The position numbers were made by a program, and so were the translations under genes. 64,000 nucleotides of DNA from Phycisphaera sp. GTDB taxonomy: Bacteria; Planctomycetota; Phycisphaerae; Phycisphaerales; UBA1924. The notes under the pieces were generated by a model. The model saw only the letters and a list, made by a program, of their open reading frames with translations, made no database searches and was not told where the DNA came from. The DNA lies in the NCBI GenBank assembly GCA_025916675.1, contig CP098402.1:2537205-2601204 (forward strand). Direction: 5' to 3'. How positions within the stretch are numbered: the first letter of the stretch is position 1; each line of letters opens with the position of its first letter. This document shows positions 10,801 through 18,731 of this stretch, piece by piece.

Positions 10801-13800
10801 CACCCGCCCCACACCCGCTCGTCGTAGAGCTGGATCGCGAGATCGCTCACCGTCTCATCAAGATCCTCGGCACTCCCGTGCTTGATGCGCACGATTTCCA
10901 TCCGCAGGTCGCGATCCGCCGAGGGCATATCGAGCGCACCGACCAGTTCTTCGATCTGCGCGAAGTCCTCATCCGACGCAGCAACGATCAGCGTGCCGCT
11001 ACGGCGCTCACCCACGACGTTCACTCGGGTCTGGCCGCGACGGCCACGTCCGGACGACTCGGCACGGTCGCTCATGAACCGCTGGATCGCCTGCGCCACC
11101 GTTGGCGCGTCGGCCGTCTCGAGCTTGATCGTTCGGATTGGCGCGCCCTCGACGCTTGCCGAATCGAGCTGATCGGCCAGCGCCCGCACCTCGGCCAGCA
11201 ACTCGGGATCGGCTCGCACCACCAGCATGCCCGCGTCGTCGTCGGCCGACACGTTGAGCTTGCCCTTGCGACCGGGATCGTTGCCGATGAGCACCTGATT
11301 GATCACCTGCGCCACCGTGCGTGGCAAGGCGTTCTGCAACGGAAGAATAGCCAGTTCCAGGCCCTCGTCCCGCGCGGGCGCGTCGGCGTCGATCAGCAAT
11401 CGCTCGATCTCGATGTGCTGCTCGCTGGAAGCCGTCACCAGCAACGCGTTCGTGCGATCATCGGCCACGAAGCTCGGCTCGGGCAGTGACCCGCCACCCG
11501 GGCCACGCCGCTGGGCGCGAAAGAGATCGCGAAAGGCCCGAGACAACTGCTGCGCTTCGGCATTGTCGAGCGCATAACGGCGGATCGACAAGCGATCGGC
11601 CAACGGGCTCTGATCGATCAGGCTCACGAACGAATCGATGAGCGGGAGCACGTCGTTGGGCGCGGTGACGACCAGCCGCGTACCACTCGGATCGGCCAGC
11701 ACACGCACGGCGTCCGGATCGATCGAGGCCTGCACGAGCTGGCCATCGGGCCCGAGCAATGTCAGGTCGCTCGCGCGCGACGGACCGGTCTGGCGGCCGC
11801 GAAATCGACGCGCTTGCTGCCCGGTCGGCTGCGCACTCACCAGGTCGTTGATCGACTGCGCCGCATCCTCGGCGTCGATGTTGACCAGCGGGTACACCTT
11901 GAGCGTGAGCTCTTCGCTCGCCTCAAGCCGGGACACCGCCGCAATCAGCTCGCCCAGCACCTCGAAGTCGGTATCGTTCGACCACACGATGAGCGACGAG
12001 CCTATGGGATCCGGAACGACATTAGGATTCCCGGTAAAACCCGACGGGTTCTCCGTGCTCGCGCGACCGACGCGCTGCACCGTCTGACGCACGACCTGCG
12101 CGATCGCGTTCGCGTCGGCCGAACTCGGAAGGCGGATCACGCGCGTGCGTGTCGCCTGGCGCGGCATCTGCTGCTGGATCTGATCGGCCAGCGCCGCCAG
12201 CCGATCGGTGACACGCGGCGAACCCACCACAACCAGCGTGTTCGTGGCCGGGTCGACAGCGATAATCACGGTTGGCTCGGGCTCTTCGGCGGGCTCGTCA
12301 TCGGTCGCGCTCGGCTCCTCCGACTCCTCCGGCTGCGATTCCTGCACGCCGGCCAGCACCGCCGACATCACGGCCTCGGCCAGCGGGTCACGCCGCTGCG
12401 GCAACGCACTACCGGGGCCGATGGGCTTGTCGCTGTCCTTGAGAAGCTCGTCGACGCCGATGACCTCGACCTTCACACCACCCTGGCTCTCCAACAACTG
12501 TTGCAGCGTCTGCGCCACCGCCGCCGCGTCACCACGAGAACGGTCGATGGGAATCAGCCGCATCTGCCGGCTCCCCGCCAGCGTTGCCGAGTCGATCTGC
12601 TGGGCGAGACTCTCGATCTCCTGCATCTGCGCCGCCGTGCCGCGCACGATGAGCGTGTTACTGCCTTGGTCGACCTTGATCACCGGCGGCTCGACGCCGC
12701 CCTCGCTGGTGGTCAGGACGCCGGCCAGGTTCTGGGACACCTGCGCCGCGTCGGCGTTGCGGAGCGGGATCAGACGCACCATCCGCTGGCCCACTCCGGT
12801 CGAGCTCTCGGGAACGTCGAGTTCTGCGGCCACCTGCTCGGCGAGTTCGAGCATCGGCCGCGGCGCGGCGACCACGACCGTGTTGCTGCCCGGCTCGGGG
12901 ATCACGCGGATCGTGGGCTTGACCGCCTGATCGGGGTTCGACGCGGCGAATCCGCTGACCGCCCACCACGGCAGCAGATCCACGACCGACTCCTGCTGCA
13001 ATATGGTCTCGAGGATCGGCGCCAGCGTCTCGGCCCGCGTGTGCCTTAGGCGCAGCGTCAGCACGCCGATCGCTTCGGGCTCGACCTGTACGTCCATCTC
13101 GCCGATGAGTTGCACGGCCTCGTCGATCTGCGACTGCGAGGCGGAGATGACGATGCTGTTGCTGCGCGTCTCGGCGCGCACGGTGGGCTGGGGCTGGCCG
13201 GGCCGCAGACCCGCACGCAGCGCGTCCTGCACGGCGGCCGCCACAGAGTCGGCGTCACCCTGGGTCAAGCGAACCAACCGAACGCCGAGCTCACCCTGGC
13301 CATCGGGGGCCGCGTCCATCGCCTCGATCAACTTGCTGGCCATCGACATCATCGCGCTGGGCACGCTCAGCACCAGCCGATTGGCCTGCGCATCGGCGCG
13401 CACCGTGGGCCGCGGGATCGACATGCCCGCACGCTCGGCCCGCACGAGTTCGGCCGGCCAGCGCCCGCGATCGTTCAGCAGCGGCTCGATCGTCTGCGCC
13501 ACGCTCGTCGCCGAGGCGTTGCGGAGCGACACGACTGTGACATCGGCTACGGGCATCGCCGGCGACTGGTCGTCGAAGCGTTGGAGCAACTCAACGGCCT
13601 GCATCGCCGCAGCCTCACCGCCCACGATCAGCACGGTACCCGTGTTCGGCTCGGCGCTAATCTCCAGGCCCTGTCGGTCCATCGCGATCGTCTGATCGGC
13701 GATGCCCGACACCGCGTCGGCCAACGCCTGCGGATCGGCACGCACCGGCGTATAGGTCAGCAGCGTTCGGTTGCTCTCGGCCGAGGGGCGGTCCAGTCGC

Positions 13801-16800
13801 TCGATCAGCTCGCGCGCGAGTTCCACCATCTTCGACGGACCAGAGACGAGCAACGCGTTGGTCGCGCTATCGATCTCGACGCGCACGGGCGTGACCTGTG
13901 TGGCCGACGGATCGCGCCGGAGCAACTCCCGCAGAATGAACTGGTTGGTCTCGCGCTGCTGCTCGAGCAGGCGCTCGATGACCGGGCCGATTCGTTCGGC
14001 GTCGGCGTGCGCAAGCTCGAAGGTCTCCACACCCACCGCCTCGGGGTCGAACGGCGGTGTGTCGAGGTCGTCAACCAGCGTGCCGACCAGTTCCAGGTCG
14101 CTCTGCGCGCCGGTCAGGATGAGCGCGTTGGCGCCCCCGACCGCGCTCACACGCACACCGCCGCCGCTAGGTAACACCAGATCGGACACGGCACGCTGGA
14201 GCTGCGGACCGATCTGATCGGCGCGGCCATAACTCAGGGGTACCACACGCACGACCGGCGCACTCGCGCCCACCTCGTCGGTGTCGAGCGCCTCAACCAG
14301 GCTCTCGGCCAGCTCGTGGGCCACAGGGGGCGCGGAGATGATCAGCGTGTTCGTCGCCGGCTCGGCGCTCACGGTCAGCAGCGAGGCCACGTCGGCCACG
14401 CCCAGCCCGCCCTCGACCTGCTGCTGCTCGCGCAGCCGCGTGGTTAGCAGGTCCCGCAGCAACGGCTCCAGGCGATCGGCCCGAGCGAACTTCAGCTTAT
14501 AGAGCTTCACCGACGACTCGGCCCGCGCCGGCGCGCCGTCCAGATCGGACAGCAAGGCCTCGACCTGCGTGAACGCCTCGGCCGGCCCGCTCACGATAAT
14601 CGAACGCGTGGCCGGCTCGACCGACACGCTCAGCGGCGTGCGCGGGCTGCCGCCCAACGCCCCGCTATTGGCCAGGTCGCGGATCGCCGTCGCCACCGAT
14701 TGCGGCTCGGCGCGAAGCGGTCGATAGGTCCGCACGGTGACATCGCCGGCAAGTTCCGACCGATCGAGCGACTGCACGATCTGCTCGAACCCGGCCAAAC
14801 GGCGGCTGGGCGCATCGACGATCAATGCGTTCGTACCGCGGTTGGCGCGAACGACCACTTCCTTGGGCTGCTGCAGGTCCGGTCGCGGCCGACCACGCGA
14901 ATCCCGCGGCATCGGCGGCTCGGGATACATCTCGTCGATGGTCTGAGCAAGCTCCTCCGCCCGAGCGTGCTGGAGCGGGAAGATGCGGATCTCGCGGTCT
15001 TCGTCGTCGATCGTCCGTGAGTCATTGAGCTGCGACACCACCGCCTCGATCTCGGGCATCACGTCGGGGTGGGCCGAGATCAGCAGCGTGTTGGTCGCCG
15101 CGTCGGCCTGGATGTCCACCGGCTGGCGGGCCCGCTCCTCGGGCGTGCGACGCTGGTAGCTCTCTTGCAGCATCGACGCGATGCTGCCCGCCTCGGTCGC
15201 ACGCAATCGCAAGATGCGCAGCGGCTGGCGGCCGGCCGACTCCTGCCGATCCAGGTCACGCACCAACTGCTCGATGATCCCAAACTGCGACGGAACCGCC
15301 GCCGCGAGGATCGCGTTCGTGCTCTCGATGGCCTCGAACACCGGCTCGGGCCCGCCCTGCTGGCGGAGCGAGTTGCTGGAACCGACAAGGTCTCGCAGGA
15401 ACTCGATCACGTCGGCCGCACGCGCCTGCTGGAGCTGGATCAGCCGCGCCTCACGTGGCGGACCGGCCTGGTCTTGCAACAGGTCGATGACGCCAAGGAA
15501 CCGTTCCATTGCTCGCGCATCGGCCACGATCTCGAGCGCGTTGGTCGTCTCGTTGATCGAGAGTTCGACCTCGCCCGCACCGGGCACCCCGGCCACCTGG
15601 GCCTGATAGATCGAGAGCGCCCGATCGCCGACCTCCTTCGCGTCGGCGTTGGCGATCGGGACGATGGCGGTCTCGCGCACCGTCGGCACCGCCGACAGGT
15701 CCTCGAGCATCGCCTCCACGCGCTCGAACGTCACCGAATCGCCCGCGACGATCAGCGTGCCGCTCTGGGGCTCGGCCTCTATGGTCACGCGCACGCTCTG
15801 CCGTCCGGGCTGGGCCGGCGCGCTCAGGTTGCCCTGCCGATCCATCCCTTCAAGGACCCGCTTGATCGTCGCCACGTCGGCGTTCACCACCCGATATGTC
15901 CGGAGCTCGGCGCTCGGCGGCACCTCCACCTGGTCGAGCTGCGACGCCAGCTCGCGCAGCGATTCGTGCATCTCGACCGGCGCATCGATAATCAACGAGT
16001 TGCTCGATTGGTCGGCCGACACCACGACCTCGCGCGGCTGCTGCAACCACGGCATGGGCTGGCCACGCCGATCGCGTGGGATCGCCGGCTCGGGATACAA
16101 CCGGTTCATCGCCTCGGCCACGTCGGTCGCCTTAGCCACCGACAGGCGGAACAGCAGCGGTGCCCGCTCGGGGCCTTGCGTGCTCTCTTCGTTGATCTCG
16201 TCGACAAACGACTTGATATCGGCGAGCAGCTCTTCGTGGGCCGAGACGATGAGCGTGTTGGTCGCCTCGTCGGCGCGCACGTCCACGGGCCGAGCAACCT
16301 TGTCGGCCTGCGGACGCTGGCGATACTGGTCGCTCAGCATCCGCGCGATGTTCCCGGCGTTGGCCGTGCGCAGTTGCAGCAGCTTCAGAGGTGGCAGATC
16401 CATCGGCTCGGGCGTGTCCAGCCGCCGAACGAGGTCGGTCACCATCGCGTGCTGCGCCGGCTCGGCCTTCACCACCAGCGTATTCGTGCGTTCCAATACC
16501 GAAATCACGGGAGCCGGAGCTTCCCGCGCCGGGTCGACGGGCTCCCGATCGGCGATCAGCTTCTCGAGCGTTGGAAGCACCTGATCCGCGCTGGCAAACT
16601 CAAAATCGAGCATCCGCGTCGTGCGGGCCGGCGGCACCAGCCGCTGCACCTGGCCGAGAACCTCCTGGAACAACGCCACCGCCGACGACGAACCACGCGC
16701 CACGATCGCCCCGGCCGCCGCATCGGGTGTCAGGCTGAGATCGCTCAGCGACGGATCTTCCCGACGCGCAGCCTCGGCGTCATACACGGGCCTGACCCGG

Positions 16801-18731
16801 GCCACCAATTCCTGCGGCGTCGTGTTCTTCACCGGCACGGTCATGAACCGCGAGCCGCCCGTGGGCTTGTCGAGCTGCGCGATGATCGCCTCGACCACCG
16901 AGTACTGCCCCTCGCTCGCACGAACGATGAGCTGGTTGATCTCGTCGATCGCCTCGAACTGCGGCGCGTCATACGCCGAACCATCGGCAGGCTTCAGCAT
17001 CGCGTCGGTCACGCGCGCGGCGCGCTGGGCCACCTGGCTCGGCAGGGCCGAAGTAAGCGAGAATGTGCGAGACTCCCGATCAACCACAACGCTCGCCTCG
17101 CTCTGTCGCATGAACCCGACAAAGCGATCGAGTCCCTCGCGCTGGCCAACCACCGTGATCAGGCGGCGAGGTACGTCGACGTCGATCCGCAATGGTTCGC
17201 GCTCGTCCATGCCGCTCAGCTCGTACAGCTCAAGCGCGCGATCGACCACGGCCTGGGGATCGCCACGCCCCACCGTCAGCGTCCGCACGTCACGCGAGAA
17301 CGTCTGCTGGCTATCGAACGCGCGAGCCAGTTCCTCGAACGCCTCCACATCGGCCGCCGGCCCGGTGACCATGAGCGAGCGACCCTGCCCGAGCGACGCG
17401 AACCTCAGCACCTGCTGCTGGCGCGGCGAGAGCAGCCGCCCGACCGTGCGCTCGACCGACGCCGCATCGACGCGCTCCAGCGTGATGACCGTCGTCCGCT
17501 GGCCGCTGTGCTCGCGGTCGTTCAGCCCGGGGTCGAGCTCGCCCAGCAACGCCTCGGCCTGCATCACCAGCGAAGCGCTGCCCACGACGGTGATCTTGCC
17601 CTGGCTCTCCATCGGGATAACGGTGGGCTTGCGATCGCTGGGCACGCTCGAGAACAGCCGATCGAGCTGCTTGGCCGCCTCCTGCGCGCTGACCGCCTCG
17701 AGCACGAAGCTCGCCATGCGTCGACTATCGACAGCCCCGCCATCCGACTGGTCGAGCATATCGATGATCTTGGCCGCGGTCTCCAGCCGCCGCGTCGGCC
17801 CGATCGCGATGATCGAGTTCGATCGCTCGTTGGGCTCGAAGCGCACCGGCGGCTGTGTGACGTCGTCGACCACCTCGTTGCGGTTGCCGTTCTTGACGAT
17901 GGTCTTCTCGTACTCGGGCACGAGCGACCGCAGCGGGCCGATCACGTCACCCACCTGCGCGCCGGCAAGGTGGTACACCCGATAGTCCGAATCGCTCGGC
18001 GGCTGGCTATCAACAAGCCGCAGCACCTCGCGTATACGCCGGATCTGCTCGCCGGTCTCGGTCAAGATCAGCAGGTTCTGCGAGGGCACCGGCACCAGCG
18101 AGCCGTACGAAGCAACCATGCCCTTGATCTGCTCGGCCACCGCCGCCGCGTCGATGTTCGTCAGCGGCACGGCCAGCGTCACGATGTCCCCGTCACGCAC
18201 CCCGCCGGGCAGCTCGCCCTGAAAGATCGAACCGGGCTGACGCGCCGCATCGGCAATCGAGCGCAAGTAGAGATATTCGTTTTCCTGCGATAGGCGTACG
18301 TTGTGCGGCAGCAAGAATCGGTTGAGAATATCGAGCGCCGTCTCGAACGAGTACGACTGGCCGCTGACAAACGTCATGCCTTGCGCGGGCACGTCCGCCT
18401 GATAGATGATGGGGACCTTGGCCTCGCGCGAGAAGAAGCCCAGCACCTCGGAGTACGGGGCGTTCTCGAAGCTGAAGCGGATGGGCGTGAGCGACTCAGC
18501 CTCCAGACCAGGAGCAGGGTCGGTTCGGGGTGCCTCGGCCAGCACCGCTCCGGGTGCCGATTCCTGCGCCGCTTGCACGCTTACGGCCATGCCACACGAC
18601 AGCACCATCGTCGCGGCGATCCGACCCTTATCCACTGCGCTCATCCGAGCCTCTCCCTTCGCCTGCGAACCCGATCGCCGCTCCGCGGCTTGCCCATCCG
18701 AACCGGTGTGCTGTCGCGTGTCCACGGTCAT
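4860..18731 (-). CDS. gspD: Giant type II secretin (GspD/PulD family) with about 50 tandem N1-type modules
   Basis: Outer-membrane channel of a type II secretion / type IV pilus-like system; 4,623 residues against about 600-800 in known secretins. Order: a 29-residue polar leader; signal peptide (about 30-58); an STN/N0-like domain (about 75-165, RFSFENAPYSEVLGFF); then about 50 modules of 70-100 residues (to about 4,310). Each module has the pattern strand-helix (VIPLRNADAxxV...) / strand (TNTLIVSA) / helix ending LDxxx. A canonical secretin domain closes the protein (LVQALIAEVTLDES, LSRPSIQINNNEEG, VTVRNGETVVIGGLI, LVVLTPRIIP). The frame is open for 13.9 kb. The ATG at 18731 overlaps the upstream stop codon; an internal ATG at 18644, with GGAGAG upstream and immediately before the signal peptide, is a serious alternative (4,594 residues). 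Confidence 0.95.
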   Translation of the reverse strand: MTVDTRQHTGSDGQAAERRSGSQAKGEARMSAVDKGRIAATMVLSCGMAVSVQAAQESAPGAVLAEAPRTDPAPGLEAESLTPIRFSFENAPYSEVLGFFSREAKVPIIYQADVPAQGMTFVSGQSYSFETALDILNRFLLPHNVRLSQENEYLYLRSIADAARQPGSIFQGELPGGVRDGDIVTLAVPLTNIDAAAVAEQIKGMVASYGSLVPVPSQNLLILTETGEQIRRIREVLRLVDSQPPSDSDYRVYHLAGAQVGDVIGPLRSLVPEYEKTIVKNGNRNEVVDDVTQPPVRFEPNERSNSIIAIGPTRRLETAAKIIDMLDQSDGGAVDSRRMASFVLEAVSAQEAAKQLDRLFSSVPSDRKPTVIPMESQGKITVVGSASLVMQAEALLGELDPGLNDREHSGQRTTVITLERVDAASVERTVGRLLSPRQQQVLRFASLGQGRSLMVTGPAADVEAFEELARAFDSQQTFSRDVRTLTVGRGDPQAVVDRALELYELSGMDEREPLRIDVDVPRRLITVVGQREGLDRFVGFMRQSEASVVVDRESRTFSLTSALPSQVAQRAARVTDAMLKPADGSAYDAPQFEAIDEINQLIVRASEGQYSVVEAIIAQLDKPTGGSRFMTVPVKNTTPQELVARVRPVYDAEAARREDPSLSDLSLTPDAAAGAIVARGSSSAVALFQEVLGQVQRLVPPARTTRMLDFEFASADQVLPTLEKLIADREPVDPAREAPAPVISVLERTNTLVVKAEPAQHAMVTDLVRRLDTPEPMDLPPLKLLQLRTANAGNIARMLSDQYRQRPQADKVARPVDVRADEATNTLIVSAHEELLADIKSFVDEINEESTQGPERAPLLFRLSVAKATDVAEAMNRLYPEPAIPRDRRGQPMPWLQQPREVVVSADQSSNSLIIDAPVEMHESLRELASQLDQVEVPPSAELRTYRVVNADVATIKRVLEGMDRQGNLSAPAQPGRQSVRVTIEAEPQSGTLIVAGDSVTFERVEAMLEDLSAVPTVRETAIVPIANADAKEVGDRALSIYQAQVAGVPGAGEVELSINETTNALEIVADARAMERFLGVIDLLQDQAGPPREARLIQLQQARAADVIEFLRDLVGSSNSLRQQGGPEPVFEAIESTNAILAAAVPSQFGIIEQLVRDLDRQESAGRQPLRILRLRATEAGSIASMLQESYQRRTPEERARQPVDIQADAATNTLLISAHPDVMPEIEAVVSQLNDSRTIDDEDREIRIFPLQHARAEELAQTIDEMYPEPPMPRDSRGRPRPDLQQPKEVVVRANRGTNALIVDAPSRRLAGFEQIVQSLDRSELAGDVTVRTYRPLRAEPQSVATAIRDLANSGALGGSPRTPLSVSVEPATRSIIVSGPAEAFTQVEALLSDLDGAPARAESSVKLYKLKFARADRLEPLLRDLLTTRLREQQQVEGGLGVADVASLLTVSAEPATNTLIISAPPVAHELAESLVEALDTDEVGASAPVVRVVPLSYGRADQIGPQLQRAVSDLVLPSGGGVRVSAVGGANALILTGAQSDLELVGTLVDDLDTPPFDPEAVGVETFELAHADAERIGPVIERLLEQQRETNQFILRELLRRDPSATQVTPVRVEIDSATNALLVSGPSKMVELARELIERLDRPSAESNRTLLTYTPVRADPQALADAVSGIADQTIAMDRQGLEISAEPNTGTVLIVGGEAAAMQAVELLQRFDDQSPAMPVADVTVVSLRNASATSVAQTIEPLLNDRGRWPAELVRAERAGMSIPRPTVRADAQANRLVLSVPSAMMSMASKLIEAMDAAPDGQGELGVRLVRLTQGDADSVAAAVQDALRAGLRPGQPQPTVRAETRSNSIVISASQSQIDEAVQLIGEMDVQVEPEAIGVLTLRLRHTRAETLAPILETILQQESVVDLLPWWAVSGFAASNPDQAVKPTIRVIPEPGSNTVVVAAPRPMLELAEQVAAELDVPESSTGVGQRMVRLIPLRNADAAQVSQNLAGVLTTSEGGVEPPVIKVDQGSNTLIVRGTAAQMQEIESLAQQIDSATLAGSRQMRLIPIDRSRGDAAAVAQTLQQLLESQGGVKVEVIGVDELLKDSDKPIGPGSALPQRRDPLAEAVMSAVLAGVQESQPEESEEPSATDDEPAEEPEPTVIIAVDPATNTLVVVGSPRVTDRLAALADQIQQQMPRQATRTRVIRLPSSADANAIAQVVRQTVQRVGRASTENPSGFTGNPNVVPDPIGSSLIVWSNDTDFEVLGELIAAVSRLEASEELTLKVYPLVNIDAEDAAQSINDLVSAQPTGQQARRFRGRQTGPSRASDLTLLGPDGQLVQASIDPDAVRVLADPSGTRLVVTAPNDVLPLIDSFVSLIDQSPLADRLSIRRYALDNAEAQQLSRAFRDLFRAQRRGPGGGSLPEPSFVADDRTNALLVTASSEQHIEIERLLIDADAPARDEGLELAILPLQNALPRTVAQVINQVLIGNDPGRKGKLNVSADDDAGMLVVRADPELLAEVRALADQLDSASVEGAPIRTIKLETADAPTVAQAIQRFMSDRAESSGRGRRGQTRVNVVGERRSGTLIVAASDEDFAQIEELVGALDMPSADRDLRMEIVRIKHGSAEDLDETVSDLAIQLYDERVWGGWNRGQDAPPEDKLYTTVHEPSNSIIVIGQGETMDLVLGLIGSLDQENSDVTRKIVRTVPIKDGDLNAIAQIIRQAFEENDSGRWWISFGQETVSVSVDRQRRLLILVGEKAKVDQAVGYAETLAATPGIEGREIKVIPLRHANAQRVQNTLQQFFAQRARAEGRGNSEVTVIGSADGNILITTAGEDDMALLRDMVAQIDQPDLPVGRSIEVFSLRTVDPREAGDVIRSMIPSTGRDDAIRVTPQPSRNAIIVSAQDEQFPHIREILAKIDTDTAFPFVSVQLAEARAPQVAQDLRSAIPDGMNVELTAVERTNTIIISGGNEESVAWVREQIALFDVASAPPATEFRRVQINHAQAVDIWLALRETVRAQRREPGEPLPGVEYSVGENVVTLTAEPDEMDQLVKIIAELDIETGGERTTQFIKLRFAEANLVSEALRLFYGPRAIEAKSQADRDVSILSDAVTNTLIIAAGEEQWEGIRNLLDQFDTEAYSTGRQLQVIPLRNADARSVANALNEGFRAPLEQQIQREQARRQGEQGGDRRQVSPDLPTVLIDPGETPVVSAEVETNSLIVFATVQDLERIETIAKALDGEGAGRLPEARVIALSSGRASRIAQAVQRIFIDPLGRSGPRTPVVFGDDASNMIVFRGSDADFTQVRALVQTLETESSSADVRVRTLVVKGIPATRMRDTLLNSFRVRAQQLGEGVGIEVDRDSNALVIAASERLFEEMKEVVETLQGELAGIEGQVDGLDPAGPMGLGQAIRIITLASHAPDQMVTLANRLGLTRPTQADRPGVVAEPITIVALPSRNAVAVVASAADADRVEQLVRAIDDGGVTDAQSVSLVPLKTASAEDVARVVRDMLTPRAEDGQSAMAQALAEQVRRRKMGTGEGGPEFDLTVPVQLGVDSGSNSLLIASSPANVRAVEQLVATLDRLPVGEAVVARIFPLGNADAGRIQSIIEGLFREGEAIRRVPGTQREGVPTTATGQALAGEVAIEVDARTNSLIVVGREEGVAFVEVLLADLDSEESVGWIEPTIITLEHADATDLAELIRGTLIDGVADAPQAAGLREQVGRLRLVQQGKDPLEAGARLDSDLFGTLSGLTILPEPNGNRLIVVASPANLRIVSELVKMLDVEAAAASNQVRFFALERASADRVASLLEDIFDDRRRAGIDREADTVIIRPDLRTNTLVVSTSQRSFAVLDQLVERLDRDEPDQTVGLHTIDVVGADVEQLAPRIERLMRDRIEASTRGGQVESATDVFSIEPSRSTNQLIVVSSEENLEVVKGLVESLSREVIRQSDTAEIALIGLERGRASQIVESIRTLYVDPENDKRGSNAVSVVAEDRSNSIVVSGTANDIARVRELTQRLDVAEVRLRQLLQRVELESADAREVVQLLENLLSGRSVGGQPGESASIIEFRRQIRDEMGNGNGEYAITSAAIDDSVRSQISIEADERTNAVTIISPPEVMDLILGFIDEVDRSEVDDRILKYFQLSNADAEQMAVVLQELFSLQRQGDQLILVPSRRRNEDPTVPYEAQLTPVSTERERLAITIDYRTNTLIVSATKEYVELVTDVIERLDGIEATEREEVVYSLQNAQADEVERVLAFYFETQADRIRELISGDSGESLSRVLDREVIVVGDPTSNKVIVSASPRYIGTVNDIISELDAAPPQVLVQALIAEVTLDESASWGLDFDLFDFGGDMYDFGMSAAGAGVATSVGLPNLSLTSADFGLAVRALEGQGRLEVLSRPSIQINNNEEGNILVGDDIAIIESVNTFENGRTQANVTRRNVGIEMLVRPSISSDGFVRMEIAPQISSLSSQVTQISEDFAAPIINTREVQTTVTVRNGETVVIGGLIQTFNDNRNTSVPLFGDLPGVGWLFRTREKNNRRTELLVVLTPRIIPGGRGGVAEARRVTGKEMFTHTGAASKMIERSDVSGLSIEQFDPRYFPEEILMDENQMGPQIGPYLQPKLRESQEENK
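5790..18240 (-). repeat. About 50 tandem secretin N1-like modules within the giant secretin
   Basis: Counted by eye on the translation, using the recurring second-strand motif (TNTLIV, SNSLII, TNALLV, RTNTLVV and degenerate forms) followed by a helix and a closing LD. The average spacing is about 83 residues. The first clear module starts near nucleotide 18240 and the last ends near 5790. Copies are divergent at DNA level, so this is an ancient protein repeat and not a recent nucleotide tandem array. Degenerate units such as those near residues 350-580 were counted as modules on spacing, so the exact total could differ by a few. Confidence 0.85.

Noticed and set aside
5790-18240. Secretin repeats considered as a DNA tandem array or CRISPR-like array
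   Set aside because: Units differ strongly at nucleotide level and repeat only at protein level with variable length.
15069-18293. 1,074-codon open frame on the plus strand opposite the secretin
   Set aside because: Arg/His/Gly-rich translation without domains; a shadow of the high-GC secretin gene whose minus-strand translation has clear homology.
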